A DNA stretch of 64,000 nucleotides from CATOSP01 sp965197545. Its GTDB lineage: Bacteria; Chloroflexota; Dehalococcoidia; Lucifugimonadales; UBA3495. This document shows, in pieces, positions 32,872 to 40,341 of the stretch (positions within the stretch are counted from its first letter, which is position 1; every line of letters starts with the position of its first letter). The notes below the pieces were generated by a model. That model was not told the DNA's origin. It did no database searches and saw only the letters and a program-made list of their open reading frames with translations. The stretch lies in contig CBDANJ010000008.1 in NCBI GenBank assembly GCA_965197545.1, positions 2,604,001 through 2,668,000 on the forward strand. The letters run 5' to 3'. Both the position numbers and the translations under genes were made by a program.

Positions 32872-34242
32872 TTAGACCACCCCCTGATAGCGGAGGACGG
32901 CCAGTTTCACTTCCGTATAACCGAGCTTGTCGGACAATACATCTATGGTGTGTTCCCCGAGACGCGGGGAGCGCCGATAGACCCAACCCGTCGGCTGGTC
33001 CGGGGGGTTCCCCTCGCCGGTGGAGCCGGGACCGGAAAACGAAGAGCCCAGCTTAACCGGTGGACCTGGGTACTTCAGCTCCACCCCGTCAGGCCCCTCG
33101 ATCCGGAGGAAGTAATCGCGGGCGTTAAGTTGTTCCATTTCCAGGATGTCCTGCATGGTTGCAACGTAGGCAAACCCGAGGCCGCTCTCCTGCCCGGCCT
33201 TGAAAATTTCTACTTTGTCATGGTCCAGCAACCACGGCAACATTAGGGCGTCTACTTCATCGGCGTTAATCATCCGTCCGTTACGAGACTCGAACCGGGG
33301 GTCGGCCAACTCCTCCCGCTCCATGATCTCGGCCACGGCGGGCCAACGGGTGTCGGGTCCGGCGATTATTCCGACGAAACCGTCCTGGCAGGGGTAGATG
33401 CCCCAGGCGGCGCGGCCATAACCCCGGTTGCCGACCCGGGTGAACTCCAACCCCGAATAGCTATATTGCATCAATGCGTTTTCGAGGATGTTGGTGGCGT
33501 ATTCGGCAATGGACACATCGATCTGCTGACCCTCGCCCGTGTCCTCGGCGTACATGAGCGCGCCCATGGTGGCCACGAATGCCGTCTGGCCCGCCCCCAG
33601 TTGGGCCAAAGGCGCGCCTTCCTTTAGCGGCGGCATGTCTGGCTCGCCGGTGATGTTCATCAACCCACCGGCGGCGTAGAGGTTGATCTCCGTAGCTTTC
33701 CAGTCCCGGTATGGACCCGTCTGTCCATAGTTGGAGATGGATGTCATGACCAGGGCCGGGTTGATTTTCTGAAGTTCCGCGTAACCCAACCCCAGCTTGT
33801 CCATAGCGCCCGGAGCGAAGTTCTCCACCAGGATGTCCGCCGAAGCCGCCAGCCCGCGGACTATTTCCTTGCCTTCCTCGGATTTGAGGTCCACTACCAG
33901 GCTCTTCTTCGATGTATTCAGGTAAAGGAACCAGGCGCCGGAGTCGTCCTTGCCTTCCTCGCCGCTCTCCAGGGTAGGGTTAAGGGACGACACCAGCGGG
34001 CCAAAGCGCCGCATCGGGTCGCCACCGTCAGGACGCTCAATTTTGATGACGTCCGCCCCAAGAGTTGCGAGCAGCTTGGTGCAGTACGGCCCGGCCATGT
34101 AATGGGTCAGGTCCAGGACCCGGACTCCCTCCAATAGGCCCTCGTTGTCTCCGTCGTCGTCTGGGACAGTTACCAATTCAGCAGGTATACCTCCGGGTAA
34201 ATCGCCTCTCTGGGCGCGGAAGCCATTGTGCCATCGCCCCAT
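32872..34242 (-). CDS. CaiB/BaiF family CoA-transferase
   Basis: A 456-residue type III CoA-transferase with GVRVLDLTHYMAGPYCTKLL, GADVIKIERPDGGDPMRRFG, ADILVENFAPGAMDKLGLGY and NYGQTGPYRDW. The chosen ATG 34242 gives about 35 residues before the domain, which is longer than usual. There is no better ATG in frame, and the leader region shows no strong ribosome binding site, so the start is uncertain. It is the first gene of the minus-strand cluster (two CoA-transferases, hydratase, hydrolase) and is divergent from the PLP-fold gene at 34401; both promoters must lie in 34243-34400. Confidence 0.87.
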   Translation of the reverse strand: MGRWHNGFRAQRGDLPGGIPAELVTVPDDDGDNEGLLEGVRVLDLTHYMAGPYCTKLLATLGADVIKIERPDGGDPMRRFGPLVSSLNPTLESGEEGKDDSGAWFLYLNTSKKSLVVDLKSEEGKEIVRGLAASADILVENFAPGAMDKLGLGYAELQKINPALVMTSISNYGQTGPYRDWKATEINLYAAGGLMNITGEPDMPPLKEGAPLAQLGAGQTAFVATMGALMYAEDTGEGQQIDVSIAEYATNILENALMQYSYSGLEFTRVGNRGYGRAAWGIYPCQDGFVGIIAGPDTRWPAVAEIMEREELADPRFESRNGRMINADEVDALMLPWLLDHDKVEIFKAGQESGLGFAYVATMQDILEMEQLNARDYFLRIEGPDGVELKYPGPPVKLGSSFSGPGSTGEGNPPDQPTGWVYRRSPRLGEHTIDVLSDKLGYTEVKLAVLRYQGVV

Positions 34243-34400
34243 CCCAATTGCAATTGCGCCCCGACGCCAAGCTCGGCATACGAAGCTGCCGCCACGGGTT
34301 TTTTGTGATATTCTTCAGGCGCAAAACCCCGGTTTTAGCGTAGATGTTTTTTGGACCAGGCGCCTGCACGACTGGCCTGACCCGTCCCAAGGAGAGTGCA

Positions 34401-35483
34401 ATGGAGCGACCCGTTTTTCAACCCCCAGGAACTCCGGTGGAAGAGTTGGACACCCCGGCCCTGGTCGTGGACCTGGATGCACTGGAGCGAAACATACAGA
34501 CCCTCCAGGCGGGGTTCCAGGACTCCAGCGTCCGTGTTGCCCCGTTCGTGACTCCCCATGGCTGTCCCCAGATTGCTCACATGCAGCTTGCTGCGATGGA
34601 GGGCCGAGGCAGGATTGTAGTAGCGGCCGTGGGAGAGGCGGAAGTCTTCGTCCAGTCGGGTTTCGGTTCCATCCTCGTGGCCAACCAGGTAGTAACCCGC
34701 TCCAAGATCGGCAGGTTGACCACGCTATCCGCCTCAAACGATGTTAGCGTGGCGGTGGACAGCGGGTCCAACGTGTCCGCGCTTTCCGAGGCCGCTTCGG
34801 CGGCGGGAGTTACGCTGGGAATTATGGTGGAGTTGGACGCCGGACTGGGCCGTTGCGGGGTTGCCCCAGGACAAGCAGCGGTGGAGTTGGCCAGGTCCGT
34901 TGCCGGTTCGCCGGGCCTGGAGTTCCATGGGATCATGGCCATCCCGCCAGTGGTGGACGGAGACACCCGTCTCCAACTGCAGCCGGTCTTGGATACGCGC
35001 GAATTGCTGGAGCGTGAAGGTCTGAGCTGCGAAGTCAGCGTGGCCGGCACCCACAACTACGACGTCGCGGCTTCTCTGGGCGGTGTTACCGAAGTACAGG
35101 CTGGCTCCTACCCTCTAATGGATTACCGATATTGCCAAGTCCGCCCCGAGTTCACTCCGGCGGCCAAGGTGCTGACTTCGGTCATAAGCCATCCAACCGA
35201 TCAGTCCGCAGTGCTCGACGCGGGACACAAGGCCACGGGTCCCGACCGCGGCACAGCAGTATTGGACAGTATCCCTGGCGCGGCGGCAAACCGTTTCAGC
35301 GCCGAACACGGGGTCGTTGACCTGGAGGAATCGGCAGTCAGCCAGTTGCGGCCAGGAGACAGGGCCTGGTTGATACCCAACGACCTGAGCTTGTGCGTCA
35401 ACCAGTACGATTTCATACGGGTGGTCCGAAATGGCAAGTTGGAAGGCTTTTGGTCCATCGCCGCCCGAGGAAGATTTGCCTAA
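34401..35483 (+). CDS. D-threonine aldolase/alanine racemase-fold protein lacking the PLP lysine
   Basis: A 360-residue protein of the DSD1/D-threonine aldolase family (alanine racemase N-terminal barrel plus C-terminal beta domain): VEELDTPALVVDLDALERNI, then VGEAEVFVQSGFGSILVANQ, a GRCGV element and ARGRFA at the end. In the neighbouring paralogue position 51 is the PLP lysine in RPHSKNHK; here it is T51 in APFVTPHGCP. The C-terminal metal region reads PNDLSLCVN, where the family usually has a histidine (PxHxC). It therefore probably cannot act as a normal PLP enzyme. The start has AAGGAGAG nine bases upstream. It may be a regulatory or ligand-binding derivative. Confidence 0.8.
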   Translation: MERPVFQPPGTPVEELDTPALVVDLDALERNIQTLQAGFQDSSVRVAPFVTPHGCPQIAHMQLAAMEGRGRIVVAAVGEAEVFVQSGFGSILVANQVVTRSKIGRLTTLSASNDVSVAVDSGSNVSALSEAASAAGVTLGIMVELDAGLGRCGVAPGQAAVELARSVAGSPGLEFHGIMAIPPVVDGDTRLQLQPVLDTRELLEREGLSCEVSVAGTHNYDVAASLGGVTEVQAGSYPLMDYRYCQVRPEFTPAAKVLTSVISHPTDQSAVLDAGHKATGPDRGTAVLDSIPGAAANRFSAEHGVVDLEESAVSQLRPGDRAWLIPNDLSLCVNQYDFIRVVRNGKLEGFWSIAARGRFA

Positions 35484-35546
35484 CACCAACACATTCTTGA
35501 TAGGCGCAATAGGACATCGCCACCGATCATTGGAAGGAGATTTGCC

Positions 35547-36648
35547 ATGACTCAGATCTACCGCCCCGCGCCCGGTACGCCCGTGGAAGAATTGGATACT
35601 CCATGCCTGGTCTTGGACATGGACTCCTTGGACCACAACATGGACGTCATGGCGAGCTATTATGAGGGTAGGAGTAGCAAGCTGCGCCCTCACAGCAAGA
35701 ACCACAAGACCCCCGCGTTGGCGCACCGCCAGATGAGGCGCGGAGGCACCATTGGCGGGGTCTGCGCCGCTAAGGTCTCCGAGGCGGAGGTGATGGTCCA
35801 CGGTGGGATACCCAGCGTCTTTATCACCAGCGAGATCCGGGAGTCGTTGAAGATTGAGCGTCTCTGCACCCTGGCGGCGCAGGCGGAAATGCTGGTGGCC
35901 TGCGACGATGCGGACAACGCCCGGGACCTGTCCAGGGCCGCCAACGCCCAGGGAGTGGACCTGGGGGTTGTGATCGAAGTGGAGACGGGACTCAGGCGTT
36001 GCGGTGTCCAGGACATCGCCCAGGGGATCGAGTTGGCCAGAGCGGTCCAGTCGATGCCGGGTTTGTCCTTCCGGGGCATTATGAGCCACCAGGTGATACC
36101 GGCCATGCCCGAGAGGGAGGACAGGGTCACTGAAGGGTACCGGGTGATCCAGGGAGTGATCGACCTCAAAGACGCCATAGAGGCGGCGGGCATCCCGGTG
36201 GAAATCGTGTCCACCGGCGAGACCTGGAGCTACGATGTGGCGGGGGAGATACCCGGAGTGACCGAAGTCCAGGGTGGCAGCTACCTGGTTATGGAGACCG
36301 GTTATGGCTACATGACCGACTTTCACTATGCGGGTAAGGTGCTAACTACAGTGATTAGCGCTCCTCGGCCCGGCGTAGCGGTGGGAGACGCGGGACAGAG
36401 GAGCATCGCCACGCTTCGCGGGATGCCGGAAGTGGAAGGGAGGCCGGGGGTGACGGTGGAGTCGATGGACCCCGATCACGTGGTCTTCCGGGTCGACAGA
36501 CGGAGCCGGGCTGGAGGTAGGTGACCAGGTGACCCTAATCCCTTCGCAACAGGACGCCACTGTAAGCCGGTGGGACCGTTTCATCGGTATCCGGGACGGC
36601 AAGGTAGAAGCCGTCTGGGACATCCAGGCCAGGGGTTGCCATAGCTAG
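35547..36648 (+). pseudogene. D-threonine aldolase/alanine racemase-fold paralogue, one-base frameshift near the 3' end
   Basis: A paralogue of the preceding gene beginning VEELDTPCLVLDMDSLDHNM, with the PLP lysine present at K51 (LRPHSKNHKTP) and the other family blocks intact. The frame from ATG 35547 stops at 36522-36524 after a nonsense-like tail. Removing one A at about 36498 restores VDDGAGLEVGDQVTLIPSQQ, then DRFIGIRDGKVEAVWDIQAR, to a TAG at 36646-36648. The full protein would be about 366 residues. The C-terminal metal motif has Gln where His is expected (PSQQDATV). The start follows GGAAGGAGA. It is either a recent pseudogene or an assembly error. Confidence 0.8.
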
Positions 36649-36728
36649 AAGGACGGATATCCTAACCAGGGACAGAGCGTAGACGGCTACAAGAATTTAG
36701 CCTGCCTCAGGCGGATGAGGGCTTAGGG

Positions 36729-37512
36729 ATGGTTAGTCCGTTCCAACATCCAGAATTACGCGATCGGATTTTCGATGGAATAGACCCTACCGGCATGTTT
36801 CCGAATGGGGTATCTACCACTGGGTCGTGTCCATTCGATGAAGATGAGTACGATTCTTTCCTTGTGGAACTGGGGAATCAAGGCTTTGCCACCGTCGTCC
36901 GACTTGAACATCCTGGTGATTGGACGGGAAGATTGGGACAAAGAACACTTGCACGCCGTTATCGAAGGTAGACGGGGTAAAGAACTTCGCGTCTACTCTC
37001 AGGAGATGTTTCTCGCATATATCGCTGGAAGCAACGATCCGCTCGAATCTCCCCCTGTGGCTGAGATTTTTGGTGAGCGTCACCCCGCCTTGGAGCATAT
37101 AAGGGAGTGGGGATTTGACTGGACTGCCACAAGGTTGGTTCCTGCCCTCAGCAGTTCTGGTACCACCGCAACGTGGAAGTGGAAGGCAGAGAGTTTTCTC
37201 AAAATAATGGGTTACACTGTTGGAGTAAAAGGCTGAGACCAGTCGAAACGCCGAATCGCGCTGTATAAGGCATTTTTTGAGGAATTACCCGAAATAGCGG
37301 ACGCGGATTATAAATCCAAGTGGGGATCGCCGAAGTCCGGGACGCGACTTCATAGAATGGCTGAACGGCTCAATCTCAATGTTATGCTCGGCATTGCCAG
37401 AGGCAATTCGTCAGAAGCGGTCGGGCATTGGCTTGAAGACTTGCAGTGGCTCAAGAGCGAGTACTATGACCGTCAGCATACGTTTCAGTGGCCGTCTACT
37501 TACGTCGCTTAG
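36729..37512 (+). pseudogene. Decayed gene of unknown family (frameshift plus internal TGA)
   Basis: Three consecutive pieces read as one protein. The first is MVSPFQHPELRDRIFDGIDP in frame 0 from 36729. After a shift to frame 1 near 36870, ILVIGREDWDKEHLHAVIEG and RVYSQEMFLAYIAGSNDP follow. Beyond an in-frame TGA at 37234-37236 comes RRIALYKAFFEELPEIADAD, then SKWGSPKSGTRLHRMAERLN to TAG 37510-37512. The reconstructed product is about 260 residues. I do not recognise the family. It is more AT-rich than the adjacent metabolic genes, which suggests acquired DNA. Two independent lesions argue for a true pseudogene. Confidence 0.65.
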
Positions 37513-37595
37513 GCTCACATGTCAATGGTAAGACAACTCCCCCATGCCGTCGTCCAGAATGGCGACCCTTAGATAGAGATGCTAGACTTTGGCAT

Positions 37596-37959
37596 TTAAA
37601 GTAGACCGAGCCTTCTCAGGTCATCTTGCGTCCACCTTGCTTGCCTCTAAACCATGAATCGCAATGTGCCTTGGGAGAAAGTCTCTCCATCGCGTTGAAA
37701 AGAGGCTGTCACCCTTCGCCCGTCCAGATGCCGGTATTGCCGATGGCTTCCTGATTGCCGCACTAAGAAACTATCTCAAAACCGAGACGAGCCGATGCCT
37801 CCCCCTTTCGCAAAAGGGGGATTGAGGGGGATTTCTCTCCCTGCCTGTAGGTTGGTGGAGATTTGAGATAGTTTCTAATTGGAACCCGTCTCTGGCCAGG
37901 CCTCGTATTAGCTGCCTTGCGGTAAGAGAGCGTAGTTGGGAGAAGCCTATGGGGGTCAT
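37596..37959 (-). pseudogene. hicA: hicA toxin gene interrupted by a MITE-like element and an amber codon
   Basis: From ATG 37959 the minus strand reads MTPIGFSQLRSLTARQLIRG and LARDGFQL, then enters a 109-bp inverted-repeat element. On the other side the frame resumes exactly as VRQSGSHRQYRHLDGRRVTA, the HicA GSHxxY-H core with the catalytic histidine. An in-frame TAG follows after TLRFMV, and then RQARWTQDDLRRLGLL to TAA 37596-37598. HicA is a small double-stranded-RNA-binding-fold mRNase. The ATG overlaps the hicB stop (ATGA). The toxin is doubly inactivated. Confidence 0.85.
37767..37875. mobile_element. MITE-like element, family 1, copy B, inserted in hicA
   Basis: A 109-bp element from GAAACTATCTCAAAAC to GATTTGAGATAGTTTC with a CCCCCTTTCGCAAAAGGGGG hairpin inside. 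It is flanked on both sides by TAA, a probable 3-bp target duplication (TA is also possible). Removing the element and one duplicate restores the hicA reading frame precisely. It has no coding capacity. Confidence 0.85.
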
Positions 37960-38201
37960 ATAGTAATGGCGACCCTAGACTCCTCTGCTCCTACGCGATC
38001 CAATGCGAGGTCTTCCGGTATTGGCTCGTCGTATTCGATCATACTCTGAAGGGTCATTTTCAGAACTTCTCGAATGTTCGCTTGGGCCTCTTCCTTAGTG
38101 TAGCCCCACGTCGCCCCTCCCCGGTCTGCGAGGGCCGGTGAATAGGCTAACCACCGGTCTTCGTCAGGCTCTATTACGACTTTGAAGGTGTAAGTTTTCA
38201 T
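37956..38201 (-). CDS. hicB: HicB-family antitoxin
   Basis: From ATG 38201 this is an 81-residue protein, MKTYTFKVVIEPDEDRWLAY, followed by a Gly-rich ATWGYTKEEAQANIREVLKM. This is the HicB partial RNase H-like fold (FxVxxexDexgwxayxPaLpGxxtxGxTxeEAxxNi). AGGGG precedes the ATG by seven bases; an upstream ATG at 38231 is less likely. There is no C-terminal DNA-binding domain in this short form. It normally neutralises HicA, which is broken here, so the antitoxin is orphaned. It lies three bases after the NIPSNAP gene, if the longer start is used. Confidence 0.88.
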   Translation of the reverse strand: MKTYTFKVVIEPDEDRWLAYSPALADRGGATWGYTKEEAQANIREVLKMTLQSMIEYDEPIPEDLALDRVGAEESRVAITI

Positions 38202-38233
38202 TGCGCGCCCCTGGTCTGGAATTACCGTCAACC

Positions 38234-38554
38234 CTACGACGGTTGGGGTGCGAATTCAGGGGAGAGCATCAGGTAGGTTTTCTGCGCTTGGATTAGCCCA
38301 CGTACTGCGGGGAGGTACTTCCCCGTCCAGTCCGGGTCAGCGGCAACCTGCTTCTTCGCCTCGTCCAAGTGCGCGTAGTCCCGGTAGCCCCAGATGTGGA
38401 CCACCTGGTTCAATTCGCCCACGTCGCTGTAGTACCAGCCCGCAAGTTTGACCCCGTACTTGGCCCGTATCGGGATCGAAAGCTCCTCGACGGCCTTCAT
38501 GTAATCAGGGATCGCGCCCGGCTTGAACGTGTACTGGCGAAAGTCGTAGATCAT
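38234..38554 (-). CDS. NIPSNAP family protein
   Basis: A 106-residue NIPSNAP-type ferredoxin-like barrel protein: MIYDFRQYTFKPGAIPDYMK, then GWYYSDVGELNQVVHIWGYR and a final TYLMLSPEFAPQP. These are family hallmarks (EzRxYxlkPGxxxxfl, then GxxxxexGxlnxvvhlWxYxsl). Biochemical function is not established, though many act as small dimeric enzymes or ligand-binding proteins in metabolism. It is transcribed with hicB in the same direction, and its upstream neighbour is fhs on the same strand. Confidence 0.85.
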   Translation of the reverse strand: MIYDFRQYTFKPGAIPDYMKAVEELSIPIRAKYGVKLAGWYYSDVGELNQVVHIWGYRDYAHLDEAKKQVAADPDWTGKYLPAVRGLIQAQKTYLMLSPEFAPQPS

Positions 38555-38637
38555 CTCCTCACTCCTTTATTTGTTTTGTTGCGGCTAGTTGTCAGTTGTC
38601 GATGTCCGGTTGCCAGAGGATAGTGGTCAGTCCGGGT

Positions 38638-40272
38638 TTACAGGCCCACTATTTCCCCATCGGCGTCCACGTCCATGTCCATCGCCCTGGGCCGCGTGGG
38701 CAGTCCAGGTAAGGTCTCAATGCGTCCTGCTAGGGCGTAGAGAAACCCCGCTCCCACTGAAGCTCGGATGTCCGACACGGGGAAGGTGTATCCCGACGGG
38801 CTGCCGCGGCGGGTAGGGTCGTGGGATACCGACAGGTGGGTCTTGGCCATGCAGATGGGCAGATTGTCCCACCCCTGGGCGGCGAAGAACCTTGCCTTTC
38901 GCCGGGCGTCGGGAGTCCAGCTTACGGACTCCGCGCCGTAGACTCTTTTTGACAGGGCCAGCACTTTGTCCTCGATCGACGCGTCGAGAGGATAGGCATA
39001 GTCCATTTCCGACGGGGTAGCGCTATCGTCCGCCGCCATTTGGGCTACGGCTCTTGCCAGGTCCACGCTCCCGTCGCCGCCGTGGGCAAACCCCGCGTAT
39101 TCGGCGATGGCATAAACGCCGGCATTCTTCGCGATATCTCCCACCGCCTTCAACTCTTCGGGGCTGTCGCCTTCCATCCGGTTTAACGCCACCACCACCG
39201 GCAGGCCGAAGCTACGGACGATATTTATATGATGGACCAGGTTGGAAGACCCCGCCTCGACCGCCTCCCGGTTGGGCTTCGCCAGGTCCCGCCGGCGCGC
39301 CCCGCCATGCCAACGTATCGCTCGGAGGGATGAGACCAGCACGGCCCCACTGACGGGCAGGCCGCTCTGCCTGGTCTTGATGTGCATGAACTTCTCGAAT
39401 CCCAGGTCGGAACCGAACCCCGCTTCGGTAATCACGTGATCGGCGTAGCCCATGCCCAGCTTGTCGGCAATGATCGAACTACAACCATGTGCGATGTTGC
39501 CGAAGGGTCCGGCGTGTACGATCGCCGGCTGGCCTTCGAGAGTTTGGACCAGGTTGGGCATGATGGAATGGCGCATCACGGCCATCAGTGGTCCGGTCAA
39601 GCCAAGGTCCTCGACGGAGACCGGTTCGCCGCCCCGGTTGGTCCCGGCTACTATGCGGGACAGCCGGGACCGGAGATCGTCCAAGTCTTCGGCCAATGCG
39701 AGGATCGCCATGATTTCCGATGCGGTGACAAAGTCGAAACGGGTCTCGCGTAAGGGGCTGTTGGCGTTGCCTCCCAGCCCGCTCGTGATCTGCCGTAGCG
39801 ACCGGTCCGAAGCGTCGGTCACCCGGGACCATTGGATGCCCTCCGGGGCCATGTCGCATGCGTTATTCCGGTACACGGCGTTTTCCACCAGGGCCGCCAG
39901 CAGGTTGTGAGTGGACCCCACGGCATGGGCGTCGCCCGTGAAGTGGATGTTGATCTCATCTTCGGGAACGATCCGGGCTTTCCCGCCGCCGGTGCCGCCC
40001 CCCTTGATCCCAAAGATCGGGCCCAAGGCTGGCTCCCGAAGGTTCACCACAGGCCGGTAACCCAGCTTGCCCAGCCCTTGGGTCAGGCCGATAGCCGTGG
40101 TGGTCTTTCCCTCTCCGGCGGGAGTGGGAGTAATTCCGGTAACTACTATCAGTTTGGCCGGACGGGTGTCCTTGATCGCGTCCAGGCTAATCTTGGCTTT
40201 GTACTGTCCGAATGGAATCAGGTGTTCTTGGTCGAGGCCAAGTCGGTCCGCTACAACATGAATCGGGTCCAT
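38638..40272 (-). CDS. fhs: Formate--tetrahydrofolate ligase
   Basis: A 544-residue formyl-THF synthetase of standard length. The P-loop TPTPAGEGKTTTAIGL is near residue 50. REPALGPIFGIKGGGTGGGK and GDAHAVGSTHNLLAALVENA match the family signatures, and the FG-x-ADKLGMGYADHV region is present. It makes 10-formyl-THF from formate, THF and ATP, either feeding purine and Met-tRNA formylation or running in the reverse, energy-yielding direction. It lies beside metH on the same strand, consistent with a one-carbon cluster. The start is ATG 40272. Confidence 0.95.
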   Translation of the reverse strand: MDPIHVVADRLGLDQEHLIPFGQYKAKISLDAIKDTRPAKLIVVTGITPTPAGEGKTTTAIGLTQGLGKLGYRPVVNLREPALGPIFGIKGGGTGGGKARIVPEDEINIHFTGDAHAVGSTHNLLAALVENAVYRNNACDMAPEGIQWSRVTDASDRSLRQITSGLGGNANSPLRETRFDFVTASEIMAILALAEDLDDLRSRLSRIVAGTNRGGEPVSVEDLGLTGPLMAVMRHSIMPNLVQTLEGQPAIVHAGPFGNIAHGCSSIIADKLGMGYADHVITEAGFGSDLGFEKFMHIKTRQSGLPVSGAVLVSSLRAIRWHGGARRRDLAKPNREAVEAGSSNLVHHINIVRSFGLPVVVALNRMEGDSPEELKAVGDIAKNAGVYAIAEYAGFAHGGDGSVDLARAVAQMAADDSATPSEMDYAYPLDASIEDKVLALSKRVYGAESVSWTPDARRKARFFAAQGWDNLPICMAKTHLSVSHDPTRRGSPSGYTFPVSDIRASVGAGFLYALAGRIETLPGLPTRPRAMDMDVDADGEIVGL

Positions 40273-40341
40273 TACGCCCCCAAATCGTAATGCTTGTCTG
40301 GCATTTGCCGGTTTATTGTCGGGCCGGTATCGGGCCAGGAC

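Noticed and set aside
37234..37236. In-frame TGA as a possible selenocysteine codon
   Set aside because: The gene also has a frameshift, and no convincing stem-loop follows the TGA. Decay is simpler.
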